Assembly (NCBI GenBank): GCA_002390165.1
Contig: DGOU01000112.1
Location: 1-26,911, forward strand
Direction: 5' to 3'
Length of the DNA: 26,911 bases
Origin: Lutibacter sp. UBA4458
GTDB taxonomy: Bacteria; Bacteroidota; Bacteroidia; Flavobacteriales; Flavobacteriaceae
The notes under the pieces were generated by a model, which was given only the letters and a program-made list of their open reading frames with translations, was not told where the DNA came from and searched no databases. Within the stretch, counting starts at the first letter, position 1; every line of letters begins with the position of its first letter. Made by a program: the position numbers and the translations under genes. This document shows, piece after piece, positions 1-7,924 of this stretch.

Positions 1-31
1 TCCTTTGCTCTACCAACTGAGCTAAGGTACC
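1..31 (-). tRNA. tRNA gene, 5' half only (cut by window edge), possibly tRNA-Phe
   Basis: On the minus strand a tRNA 5' half starts at position 31: a 7-nt acceptor strand (GGTACCT, 31-25), T8-A9, a D-arm with GCTC/GAGC stem and the AGTTGGTA loop (22-7), then the 5' strand of the anticodon stem (AAGGA, 5-1). The window ends before the anticodon, so the isotype cannot be read. The AAGGA stem resembles bacterial tRNA-Phe, which is only a guess. The gene reads away from coaX and has a good promoter just upstream. Confidence 0.85.
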
Positions 32-47
32 ATTGCCTTAGCGGATG

Positions 48-78
48 CAAATATAAATGTATTTTTTATTCCTGACAA
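48..78 (-). promoter_or_regulatory. Promoter of the tRNA gene (TTG-N20-TATATTTG)
   Basis: On the minus strand TATATTTG occupies 55-48 and a TTG lies at 78-76, exactly 20 nt upstream. This fits the Bacteroidota primary-sigma consensus (-33 TTG, -7 TAnnTTTG). The tRNA begins 16 nt downstream of the element. It is the best -33/-7 match in the window. Confidence 0.65.
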
Positions 79-101
79 AACAATTTTTAAAAAATCTGTT
101 G

Positions 102-109
102 TATTTTTG
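102..109 (+). promoter_or_regulatory. -7 promoter element of the coaX operon
   Basis: TATTTTTG matches TAnnTTTG and lies 20 nt before the coaX ATG. No clear -33 TTG is present at the expected spacing. The element is about 50 bp from the oppositely oriented tRNA promoter. Confidence 0.45.
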
Positions 110-129
110 AAACATACTAAAAAAATAAA

Positions 130-852
130 ATGAACTTAATTATTGATGTTGGAAATACAAGAGTAAAAAGTGCTGTTTTTAAAGGGAGTGAATTAATTCA
201 TTCTGAAATATTTAGCTATGAAAAATTAGTGGATAAAGTTAATGAAAGTATAGATAAATTTAAATGTACAAATGCTATAATTTCATCTGTAAGCATTTTG
301 AAAAAAAATCAAATCTCCCAGATTAAAGAAAAAATAAGCCTATTTATTTTAAATTCGAATGCTAAAATACCTTTTAAAAATAAATATAGCTCTCCAAAAA
401 CGCTAGGAGTGGATAGAATGGCACTTGCAGCAGCGGCAGCTAATAAATACCCAAGTAAAAATGTGTTGGTGGTAGATGCGGGCACTTGTATTACTTATGA
501 TTTTTTAGATAAAATGGGTAGTTATTATGGAGGAGCAATATCACCAGGAATAACGATGCGGTATAAATCACTAAATCAATTTACTGAAAATTTACCATTA
601 TTAAGTCCTAAATATGAAAGGGAACTTATTGGAATTGATACAAATTCAAGTATTCATATTGGTGTGGTTACTGGAGTTATAAATGAAATTGATAGTTTTA
701 TTGATAAGTATAGAAAAAAAAATAAAGATTTAACAATAGTTTTAACAGGTGGAGACCTTAATTTCTTGAATAATAGATTAAAAAATGGCATATTTGCCAA
801 TCCTAATTTTTTATTAGAAGGATTAAACAAAATTTTGACCTATAATTTGTAA
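130..852 (+). CDS. coaX: Type III pantothenate kinase
   Basis: This cytoplasmic enzyme phosphorylates pantothenate with ATP, the first step of coenzyme A synthesis. The 240-aa length is usual for type III enzymes. The ASKHA fold is visible as the phosphate-1 motif DVGNTR (residues 6-11), the GVDR substrate motif (93-96), the second phosphate motif DAGT (116-119) and GGAISPG (134-140). The ATG at 130 puts the first glycine loop at the very N-terminus, as expected. The stop is 3 nt before the next ATG, so coaX appears to lead a run of envelope genes with which it shares no pathway. This suggests shared growth-rate control rather than shared function (inference). Confidence 0.96.
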   Translation: MNLIIDVGNTRVKSAVFKGSELIHSEIFSYEKLVDKVNESIDKFKCTNAIISSVSILKKNQISQIKEKISLFILNSNAKIPFKNKYSSPKTLGVDRMALAAAAANKYPSKNVLVVDAGTCITYDFLDKMGSYYGGAISPGITMRYKSLNQFTENLPLLSPKYERELIGIDTNSSIHIGVVTGVINEIDSFIDKYRKKNKDLTIVLTGGDLNFLNNRLKNGIFANPNFLLEGLNKILTYNL

Positions 853-855
853 TAA

Positions 856-2142
856 ATGAGAAGAAAAATAATAGTAGTTTGTACACTATTTATTTCCGTA
901 GTAAGTTTCGCCCAAGTTAACAATGCTTCAGCATATTCTTTTTTTGGAATTGGAGAAAAAAATAATCAAACTACAGTAGAACAATTAAGTATGGGAGGTG
1001 TAGGAGTTTCTTTTCATGACAGTTACCATTTAAATTTTTTAAATCCAGCTGCAATTGCATCCATAAAATCTACTAATTATTCTATAGCTATAGAAAATGT
1101 AAATATTAATGCAAAAGATGCTGTTAATAGTCAAAAAGGTTCTTATACCTATTTATCATACTTGGCTGTTGGTTTTCCTTTAAGTGAAAAAGCAGGTTTT
1201 GTTTTTGGGTTACTGCCTAACTCTTCTGTAGGTTATTCATTAACAACAAGTACAAATGATACTGATGGTAATATTGCAGAAGCCTTTTACTATAATGGTA
1301 ATGGTGGCACAAACAAAGCTTTTATTAACTTTGGTTACAAACCGCTAAAAGGATTTAGTGTAGGTTTGCAAGGTAGTTACGTGTTTGGTAATATAGATAA
1401 TAGTGTTATAAATCAAAAAAAAGATGTAGCTCTATCAACAAAATACCAAACAGTTTCTAATATAAAAGGATATTCATTTTCTGTTGGAATGATTTATGAC
1501 AAAAAATTATCTGAAAAAGTGAATATGCATTTAGGTGCAAATTTTGAATTAGAAAGTAATATAGACACAAAAGGTGATGAATATTTCTATTCCTTATTAT
1601 ATGGTGGAGGTGTAGAGTCTCCTAGAGACACGGTGTTAAATGTGCAAAGTAAAGGAACAATCAAATCTCCATTTAAAACTAATTTAGGTGTTGGATTTGG
1701 TAAAGTAGGTAAATGGTATGCCGGTTTAGACTATAGTTTTCAAAACGCCATAAATATTGAAGGAGATGTTTTGAGCAACTATACAAGAATAGCATATGAT
1801 AATTATAGTAAAATAGCAATTGGTGGATTTTATATTCCAAAATTTAATTCTATCACCAATTATTGGCAAAGAGTTACTTATAGGGCTGGTATTAGATTTG
1901 AAAACACAGGATTAATGGTAGATGCTTTAGGAAATGGAACAGATTATAAGCCAATAAATGACTTTGGCATATCTTTTGGAGTAGGCTTACCAATGAATAA
2001 ACATTTATCTAATTTAAACCTTGGATTTGAAGTTGGTAAAAAAGGTAAAACCGCCAATGGATTAGTTCAAGAAAATTATTTTAAATTTAGGGCGAGTTTA
2101 TCCTTAAATGATAAATGGTTTAAAAAACGAAAAATATTTTAA
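856..2142 (+). CDS. Outer-membrane beta-barrel protein, function unknown
   Basis: The 428-aa product starts with a signal peptide (charged MRRK, hydrophobic core, likely cleavage after SFAQ near residue 20). The rest alternates short amphipathic strands with glycine/asparagine-rich turns, as in an outer-membrane barrel. An N-terminal stretch with an NPAA motif (about residues 61-64) resembles FadL/PorV-like barrels, in which an N-terminal segment enters the pore. I do not recognise a named family with certainty. It starts 3 nt after coaX and is followed by a TPR protein and lptC, so a role in envelope assembly or lipid handling is plausible but inferred from context only. Confidence 0.8.
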   Translation: MRRKIIVVCTLFISVVSFAQVNNASAYSFFGIGEKNNQTTVEQLSMGGVGVSFHDSYHLNFLNPAAIASIKSTNYSIAIENVNINAKDAVNSQKGSYTYLSYLAVGFPLSEKAGFVFGLLPNSSVGYSLTTSTNDTDGNIAEAFYYNGNGGTNKAFINFGYKPLKGFSVGLQGSYVFGNIDNSVINQKKDVALSTKYQTVSNIKGYSFSVGMIYDKKLSEKVNMHLGANFELESNIDTKGDEYFYSLLYGGGVESPRDTVLNVQSKGTIKSPFKTNLGVGFGKVGKWYAGLDYSFQNAINIEGDVLSNYTRIAYDNYSKIAIGGFYIPKFNSITNYWQRVTYRAGIRFENTGLMVDALGNGTDYKPINDFGISFGVGLPMNKHLSNLNLGFEVGKKGKTANGLVQENYFKFRASLSLNDKWFKKRKIF

Positions 2143-2162
2143 TTATTAAGCAAAATTAATAG

Positions 2163-3527
2163 ATGATGGAAAAAATGAAAAAAACTTTAGTGTTAGTATT
2201 ATTTTTATTGATTGCGAGTCCAATGGTATTTGCACAAGCTAATCAAGATTGTAGTATTAAATACAATCTATTTAAAGGAGATTATAAAGCTAAAAAATAC
2301 GATGCAGCCTTTGATAATTGGATGTGGTGTATGGATAACTGCCCTAGTTTATCTATTAATATTTACAAATATGGTATTAAAATAGCTGAATATAAATTAA
2401 AAAATGCTAATGAGGCAGACAAAAAAACTGCAGCAGATTTAGTAATGCGAGTTTTTAATCAAAGGTTAAAATACTATCCAACAAAAAATAAAGCAAGAGT
2501 TTATAATGATATTGCAACATTTAAAGCAAGTCAAGGTAATTCAGATACTGAAGTTTATAGTTGGTTAGAAAAAGCTTTTAAAGAAGATCCAACAGCATTA
2601 TCTGGAAAAAATATGTATCGATATTTTGATATTGTTTTAAGTAAAAATAAAGATACTAATCCACAATTAGTGTTTGATACTTATGATCAAGTTGCAGAAG
2701 GTGTTGATAAAAAGTTTTCAGAATATTCTAAAAAAATTAATGCAATTAACGCAAAAGATTCTACTCAATTAAATTCTAAGGATATAAGACATAAAAAAAT
2801 CTATCAACAAATTTTAACTGTGCTAGCACAAGTTGAAGGTGGTTTAGATGCAAAATTAGCATCAATATCTACTTGTGAAAATTTAATTCCTTTAAATAAA
2901 AAATATTTTGAAGAAAAGAAAAATGATAAAGTTTGGTTAAAAAGAGCGGTTTCACGTATGTACTCAAAAGAATGTACAGATGATCCTTTTTATGATACAT
3001 TAGTTGAGCAATTTGTAGCTGCTGATCCTTCACCACAGGCATCTGTTTTTTATGCAGGTATTCTTATGAAAAAAGGACAATCGACAAAAGCTATGGATTA
3101 CTTTAAACAAGCTATAGATCAAGAAACAGATCCTTATAAAAAAGCACAAGATTTGTTAAGAGTTGCTCAAATATTAAGTAAAAAAGGAAGAAAAGGCGAA
3201 GCAAGAAGTAATTGTTATAAAGCTTTAAAATATGCTCCAACCATGGGTAATGCTTATTTGTTAATATCAGGTTTATATGCATCAAGTGCAAATGCTTGTG
3301 GAACAGATGTTGTTTCTAAAAGAATGGTTTATGTAGCAGCCCTTAATATGGCAAGAAAAGCAAAGTCTGTTGACCCAAGTATTGGATCAAAAGCTAACAA
3401 ATATATTAGGGCTTACTCTAAAAATTTACCTACTAAAAAAGATTTATTTGTTGCAGGTGTAAAACCCGGTTCAACGCATAGAATAGGTTGTTGGATTCAA
3501 GAAACAGTTAGAGTACCTAACAAATAG
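2163..3527 (+). CDS. Secreted tetratricopeptide-repeat protein
   Basis: The 454-aa protein has a signal peptide (hydrophobic core, cleavage after VFAQ near residue 25), so it is periplasmic or outer-membrane associated. The body is all-helical with TPR-like units; the clearest are near residues 295-370, where A-x-x-Y/F-x-x-A helix pairs are visible (for example STKAMDYFKQAI). The C-terminus carries a conserved-looking CWIQETVRVP segment. Three possible starts exist (2163, 2166, 2175); the one at 2175 gives the most compact signal peptide (MKKTLVLV). It lies 20 nt after the barrel gene and 32 nt before lptC. TPR proteins usually mediate protein contacts; the partner is unknown, with the adjacent barrel protein as first candidate. 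Confidence 0.82.
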   Translation: MMEKMKKTLVLVLFLLIASPMVFAQANQDCSIKYNLFKGDYKAKKYDAAFDNWMWCMDNCPSLSINIYKYGIKIAEYKLKNANEADKKTAADLVMRVFNQRLKYYPTKNKARVYNDIATFKASQGNSDTEVYSWLEKAFKEDPTALSGKNMYRYFDIVLSKNKDTNPQLVFDTYDQVAEGVDKKFSEYSKKINAINAKDSTQLNSKDIRHKKIYQQILTVLAQVEGGLDAKLASISTCENLIPLNKKYFEEKKNDKVWLKRAVSRMYSKECTDDPFYDTLVEQFVAADPSPQASVFYAGILMKKGQSTKAMDYFKQAIDQETDPYKKAQDLLRVAQILSKKGRKGEARSNCYKALKYAPTMGNAYLLISGLYASSANACGTDVVSKRMVYVAALNMARKAKSVDPSIGSKANKYIRAYSKNLPTKKDLFVAGVKPGSTHRIGCWIQETVRVPNK

Positions 3528-3547
3528 TTTTACATAGTTATAATTGA

Positions 3548-3555
3548 TATATTTG
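3548..3555 (+). promoter_or_regulatory. -7 promoter element just before lptC, possible leaderless transcript
   Basis: TATATTTG is a full TAnnTTTG match. It ends 4 nt before the lptC ATG at 3560, so transcription would begin at or very close to the start codon. It would give lptC and the downstream genes an internal promoter. No -33 TTG is evident. Confidence 0.45.
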
Positions 3556-3559
3556 TTGT

Positions 3560-4120
3560 ATGACAAAATCAATTAAAAATAATATTAAAAACATTGCTTT
3601 TATTCTTTTATTAGCAATGTTTTTTTCATGTACAAATAATGTTAAAGAAGTGCGTGATTTTTTAGCTGATAAAAACTTGCCTATTGGTGAGGCGTATAAT
3701 ATTAACTTAAAACATACAGATTCAGGTAGGGTTGATATAAAAATGAAAGCTAAACTTATGCTTGATTTTAGTAATAGAACTAAACATCCTTATTCAGTTT
3801 TTCCTGAAGGAATAATAATAACTACTATTAATAAAGATGGCGATTCTATAAAAATTAAAGGAGATTATGCAAAAAGTTTTGCTAAAACAGAAGTCTCTGA
3901 AATTAAACATAACGTTTCGGTATATAATTATGCTCAAAAAAATCGATTAGAAACCAATCAAATTTATTGGGATCAAAAAACACACTATTTTTTCACCGAA
4001 AATAAATTTGCATTTTATACTTTAACTGATACCATTTATGGAGTTGGCTTTGAGGCAACTGAAGATTTAAAACATTGGTGGGTAAAAAATCAAACAGGAG
4101 TACTAACTATAAAAGATTAA
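3560..4120 (+). CDS. lptC: LPS export protein LptC (lipoprotein-like)
   Basis: LptC is the bitopic periplasmic part of the Lpt bridge that takes lipopolysaccharide from LptBFG toward LptA and the outer membrane. The 186-aa product has an N-terminal hydrophobic segment (about residues 10-23) ending in a lipobox-like LLLAMFFSC, so it may be a lipoprotein rather than the transmembrane form of proteobacteria. The beta-rich domain follows, with features of Bacteroidota LptC such as a D-F-S-N-R-T-K-H-P-Y segment, a hydrophobic repeat of I/T-strands and a G-V-G-F-E-A-T-E-D motif near the C-terminus. It ends 3 nt before the next ATG. No other lpt gene is in the window. Confidence 0.85.
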   Translation: MTKSIKNNIKNIAFILLLAMFFSCTNNVKEVRDFLADKNLPIGEAYNINLKHTDSGRVDIKMKAKLMLDFSNRTKHPYSVFPEGIIITTINKDGDSIKIKGDYAKSFAKTEVSEIKHNVSVYNYAQKNRLETNQIYWDQKTHYFFTENKFAFYTLTDTIYGVGFEATEDLKHWWVKNQTGVLTIKD

Positions 4121-4123
4121 ATT

Positions 4124-4312
4124 ATGAGTAAAATTTGGAAATTTTTTGAATATGGATACCTATTAATTGCCATTGTTTTTATTGTGGAAATATTTTTAAA
4201 TATTGGGAATGATAAGGTATATTTTTTTGTAGTATTTTCAATTTTAGCTATAGGTATGTTTTTCTTTAGAAGACATTTTAGAAAAAAGTTTGAAAATGAA
4301 AACAGACACTAA
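4124..4312 (+). CDS. Small two-helix membrane protein, function unknown
   Basis: The 62-aa product has two likely transmembrane helices (about residues 8-28 and 32-49) and a basic C-terminal tail (RRHFRKKFENE). It begins 3 nt after lptC and its stop codon directly abuts the ATG of the next gene at 4313, so translational coupling is likely. The tight packing and coding-like composition support a real gene. The position between lptC and a CNNM-type transporter suggests an envelope role; no family is recognised. Confidence 0.75.
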   Translation: MSKIWKFFEYGYLLIAIVFIVEIFLNIGNDKVYFFVVFSILAIGMFFFRRHFRKKFENENRH

Positions 4313-5578
4313 ATGGAAACAGAAATTGCTATTATATTAATTTCAATGCTACTTTCTGCATTTTTTTCAGGAATGGAAATTGCTTTTATTTCTTCTAATA
4401 AATTTCAAGTTGAATTAGAAAAGAAAAAAGGAGGACTTATTGCTAAAATTTTATCGAAAATAACAGCAAATTCTACAAAATTTATTACTACTATGTTGGT
4501 TGGTAATAATATAGCATTAGTTGTTTATAGTTTTTTTATGGGAAAATTTATAGTTGGTTTTTTACCAGAAAACCTGGTAAATGGTTTTTCTATTTTATTA
4601 ATTCAAACCATAATTTCTACTTTAATTATTTTAGTTTTTGCTGAGTTTTTACCAAAGGCTATTTTTAGAATATACGCAAATGAAACGTTGCGTTTTTTTG
4701 CTCCACTAACCTATGTATTCTATATATTTTTTCATTTTATATCCGATTTTATTACCACTATTTCCGATTTTATATTAAAAATATTTTTTCACACATCAAA
4801 AGATAATTTTCAAACAGAATTTAGTAAAGAGGAGTTAGGAAATTATATAACCGAGCAGTTAGAAAATAAAAATGCTAATGACGAAGTGGATTCTGAAATT
4901 CAAATTTTTCAAAATGCCTTAGATTTTGATAATGTTAAATCTCGTGAAATTATGATTCCGCGTACTGAAATTGTAGCGGTAGATATAACAGAAACTATTA
5001 ACAATATTAAAAATTTGTTTATTGACACAGGTTATTCTAAAGTTATTGTTTATAGAAACTCATTAGATAATATTTTAGGATATGTTCATGCCTTTGAATT
5101 GTTTAGAAAACCTAAAACTTTAAAAAGTATTATTTTACCTATTGAATTTATTCCGGAGAGCATGTTAATTAATAATTTACTTAATATTTTAACTAAAAAG
5201 AAAAAAAGTATTGCAGTTGTTTTAGATGAGTTTGGTGGAACTTCGGGTATTATAACTGTTGAGGATATTGTGGAGGAATTATTTGGCGAAATTATTGACG
5301 AACATGATACGGTTGAGTTATTAGAAAATCAAATTAATGGTCGCGAATTCGAGTTTTCTGGACGATTAGAAGTAGATTATTTAAATGAAACTTATGCTTT
5401 AAATATTCCAGAGAATGAAGCGTATGAAACCTTAGGAGGCTATATTGTATATTATCATGAAGACATTCCTAAACAAGACGAAATTATTGAAATCAATAAT
5501 CTTTATTTTAAAATGATAAAAGTTGATTCTTCTAAAATAAAGGAGGTTTATGTTAAAGTTTTAGATAAAGAGGTTTAA
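4313..5578 (+). CDS. CNNM/CorC-type hemolysin-family transporter
   Basis: This is an inner-membrane protein of the CNNM/CorC family, linked to magnesium or other divalent cation efflux; many members are annotated 'hemolysin family' without evidence of haemolysis. Visible order in 421 aa: DUF21 transmembrane domain with FFSGMEIAF (residues 17-25) and three further helices to about 160; a CBS pair (about 200-335) beginning at the IMIPRTEI motif (213-220) and containing DEFGGTSGIITVEDIVEELF (305-324); and a C-terminal CorC_HlyC domain (about 343-421). It follows the 62-aa gene without a gap. GldE of the gliding machinery has the same architecture but usually sits by gldD and ssb, so it is not proposed here. 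Confidence 0.9.
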   Translation: METEIAIILISMLLSAFFSGMEIAFISSNKFQVELEKKKGGLIAKILSKITANSTKFITTMLVGNNIALVVYSFFMGKFIVGFLPENLVNGFSILLIQTIISTLIILVFAEFLPKAIFRIYANETLRFFAPLTYVFYIFFHFISDFITTISDFILKIFFHTSKDNFQTEFSKEELGNYITEQLENKNANDEVDSEIQIFQNALDFDNVKSREIMIPRTEIVAVDITETINNIKNLFIDTGYSKVIVYRNSLDNILGYVHAFELFRKPKTLKSIILPIEFIPESMLINNLLNILTKKKKSIAVVLDEFGGTSGIITVEDIVEELFGEIIDEHDTVELLENQINGREFEFSGRLEVDYLNETYALNIPENEAYETLGGYIVYYHEDIPKQDEIIEINNLYFKMIKVDSSKIKEVYVKVLDKEV

Positions 5579-5609
5579 ATAGTATTCAAAATAAAAAATA
5601 ATTACTTAA

Positions 5610-5626
5610 ACCTATTAAATATAGGT
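5610..5626 (+). terminator. Weak hairpin after the envelope operon
   Basis: ACCTAT (5610-5615) pairs with ATAGGT (5621-5626) around a 5-nt loop, followed by ATTTC. The stem is short and the U-tract imperfect, so it may be a weak terminator or nothing. It lies in the 111-nt gap before the foldase gene. Confidence 0.25.
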
Positions 5627-5656
5627 ATTTCACTTTTATAATTAAATACTTAATTG

Positions 5657-5664
5657 TATTTTCG
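5657..5664 (+). promoter_or_regulatory. -7 promoter element of the PpiD-like gene
   Basis: TATTTTCG is a common variant of TAnnTTTG with one mismatch (C for T). It lies 25 nt before the ATG at 5690, in the longest gap of this gene run, which fits an independent promoter for the foldase. Confidence 0.5.
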
Positions 5665-5689
5665 CACACTGTAATAAAAGAAAACAATA

Positions 5690-7852
5690 ATGGCAATATT
5701 ATCAAAAATTAGAGATCGCTCTATGTTTTTAATCCTAATTGTAGGATTAGCACTTTTCGCATTTGTATTAAACCCAAGTTCTATTCAACGTTTTTTTAGC
5801 GCAAGTAAAACCAATGAAGTTGGTGAAGTTAACGGAGAAGTTATTGGAAGAGAGGATTTTGCAAGTCAAGTTGAAAATTATAGATCTAGATACGGATCAA
5901 GAGTTTCTCAAATGCAAGCTGTAAATGCAGTTTGGAATTCTACTGTAAGTGAGAAAATTTTTCAAAATCAACTTGAAGAAGCAGGTATAGTAGTTGGAGA
6001 AAAAGATATTTGGGATGCAATGGTAGCTATGCCTGAAATTCAAAAATCTCCATTATTTAAAAATAAGGCTGGCCTTTTTGATGAAGATAAATTAAAAGAA
6101 TATGTTGCAACTTTAGAAGATGATGCTAAAGCGGGAAATACACAAGGTTGGGCAAATTGGTTAAATACCGAAAAACAAATAAAACAAAATTTAGAGCGTC
6201 AAGCTTATACTACTTTAGTAGGTGCAGGTTTAGGAGCTTCATTAAAAGAAGCAGAAAGAGATTATGTGTTTAGTAATCAAAGTTTAAGTGGTAACTATGT
6301 ATTTATGCCATACAGCAATATTGCAGACAGCTTGGTAACGGTTACAAAAAAAGAAATTTTGAACTATGTTAAAGAAAATCCAAATACCTTCAAGCCTGAA
6401 GCAACACGTTCTATTCAATATCTAAAATTTGATATTGTTCCTTCTGTAGCAGATGAAGAAGCTGTAAAAGCAGAAGTTGCATCTTATATTAATGATAAAG
6501 AAGAATATAGTAATGCAGCAAAATCTATTATAAAAATAAATGGTTTAAAAAATGCTACTAAATATGAAGACTTTTTAGTGGAAAATAAATCGGATGTATT
6601 AGTAGATAATTCTTATAAATATCAAAATCAAGTTTCAAAAGAAGTTTCCGATGCTGTTTTTAGTGGAAAAGTTGGAGATGTTTTTGGACCATATAAAGAA
6701 AATGGTTTATATAAAATTTCTAAATTGGTAGAAGTTATACAAATACCAGACTCTGTTAAATCAAGTCATATTATTGTGCCTTATAAAGGAGCTACTCGTT
6801 CAACTTCAATTAAAACACCAGAAGAAGCTAAAAAAACAGCAGATAGTATTTATAATTTAGTGAAAAACAGCGATACTAAATTTAAAGAAATAGCAGATAA
6901 AGTTAATTCTGATGGTACAAAAGGTAAAGGTGGAAGTATTGGTTGGGTAACTAAAAATCAAGCTTTTTCAGCATCTTTTGATAAAGACTTTGCTAAATTT
7001 ATATTTAAAAATAAAACAGGAAGTATTAAAGTTGTAAAGACTGCTTTTGGTTACCATGTTATTAAAATTAATGAGCAAACCAAATTAAATAAAGCAGTTA
7101 AACTTGTAACTTTTGCTCGTTCTATTGAGCCATCAGAAGACACAGAAAATTTAATTTTCCAAAAAGCAGAAACTGCTGCATCAAAATTAGTGGATGGCAA
7201 TAAAATAGATGAAGTTGCTAAAGCTGATGGTTATAAAGTACAATCTGCAGTTAATTTAAAAGTATTATCTGAAAACGTACCAGGTTTAGGAGCTCAACGC
7301 CAAATAGTAACTTGGAGCTATAAGCCAGAAAGAGAAATTAGCAACTCAAAACGTTTTGATATTAATATAGGAGATAAAAGAGGTTATGCCGTTGTAGTAT
7401 TAACAGGAAGAACATCTGCAGATGAAATTAGTCTAAATACCTCTATTATTGCAAAGGTTAGACCTTTATTAATGAACAAGAAAAAAGCAGCATTATTAAA
7501 GGATAAAGTTAAAGGAAATACTTTGGTAGAAATTGCTAAAAATGCAACTACTGCAGTTCGTACTGCAAATTCAGTGTCATTATCTAGTCCATTAATTTCT
7601 GGTGTTGGTAATGAGCCAGCAGTAGCTGGTGCAATGTCAACTTTAACTTTAAACAAAGTTTCTTCTGTAATTGAAGGAACTAAAGGATTGTTTGTTGTTG
7701 AGGTTACTAAACGAGAAAACCCAATTAAATTAGATAATTATAATGGGTTTAGAAATAATATATCTAAAAAATTGCAAGGAAGAAGCTATCAACTTTATCA
7801 AGTTTTACAAGATAATGCTGATATTAAAGATTATAGAGCTAAGTTTTTCTAA
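5690..7852 (+). CDS. PpiD/SurA-like periplasmic peptidyl-prolyl isomerase
   Basis: The product is an inner-membrane-anchored periplasmic chaperone/foldase that helps outer-membrane and secreted proteins fold. In 720 aa there is a short cytoplasmic N-terminus, one transmembrane helix (about 12-28), a SurA_N-like helical chaperone region, and one parvulin domain at about 355-465 with the SSHIIVPY start, GGSIGW and FGYHVIKI motifs. The C-terminal 250 residues resemble the second, usually inactive, half of PpiD. The N-terminal anchor favours PpiD over soluble SurA. The gene follows the lptC/CNNM run with its own candidate promoter and ends in a strong terminator shared with rho. It probably serves the barrel proteins upstream among many clients (inference). 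Confidence 0.92.
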   Translation: MAILSKIRDRSMFLILIVGLALFAFVLNPSSIQRFFSASKTNEVGEVNGEVIGREDFASQVENYRSRYGSRVSQMQAVNAVWNSTVSEKIFQNQLEEAGIVVGEKDIWDAMVAMPEIQKSPLFKNKAGLFDEDKLKEYVATLEDDAKAGNTQGWANWLNTEKQIKQNLERQAYTTLVGAGLGASLKEAERDYVFSNQSLSGNYVFMPYSNIADSLVTVTKKEILNYVKENPNTFKPEATRSIQYLKFDIVPSVADEEAVKAEVASYINDKEEYSNAAKSIIKINGLKNATKYEDFLVENKSDVLVDNSYKYQNQVSKEVSDAVFSGKVGDVFGPYKENGLYKISKLVEVIQIPDSVKSSHIIVPYKGATRSTSIKTPEEAKKTADSIYNLVKNSDTKFKEIADKVNSDGTKGKGGSIGWVTKNQAFSASFDKDFAKFIFKNKTGSIKVVKTAFGYHVIKINEQTKLNKAVKLVTFARSIEPSEDTENLIFQKAETAASKLVDGNKIDEVAKADGYKVQSAVNLKVLSENVPGLGAQRQIVTWSYKPEREISNSKRFDINIGDKRGYAVVVLTGRTSADEISLNTSIIAKVRPLLMNKKKAALLKDKVKGNTLVEIAKNATTAVRTANSVSLSSPLISGVGNEPAVAGAMSTLTLNKVSSVIEGTKGLFVVEVTKRENPIKLDNYNGFRNNISKKLQGRSYQLYQVLQDNADIKDYRAKFF

Positions 7853-7858
7853 ATTGAG

Positions 7859-7919
7859 TATAATATAAACATAAAAAAAGGCGAACAATTTGTTCGCCTT
7901 TTTTTATGTTTATATTATA
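7859..7919. terminator. Bidirectional terminator between the PpiD-like gene and rho
   Basis: A perfect 29-bp inverted repeat (7859-7887 and 7891-7919) with a 3-nt ATT loop. The top holds a G/C-rich GGCGAACA/TGTTCGCC core flanked by A7/T7, so either strand gives a G/C hairpin followed by seven U residues. It sits between two convergent stop codons (7852 and 7925). Confidence 0.93.
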
Positions 7920-7924
7920 AAGTT

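Noticed and set aside
4313..5578. Assignment of the CNNM-type gene as gldE of the gliding machinery
   Set aside because: The domain layout fits, but the usual neighbours gldD and ssb are absent and an lptC/ppiD context is typical of the general CNNM/CorC paralogue.
7384..7656. Open frame of 90 codons on the minus strand inside the PpiD-like gene
   Set aside because: It is antisense to a well-supported coding region, has no promoter element and no recognisable protein features; it follows from codon composition of the real gene.
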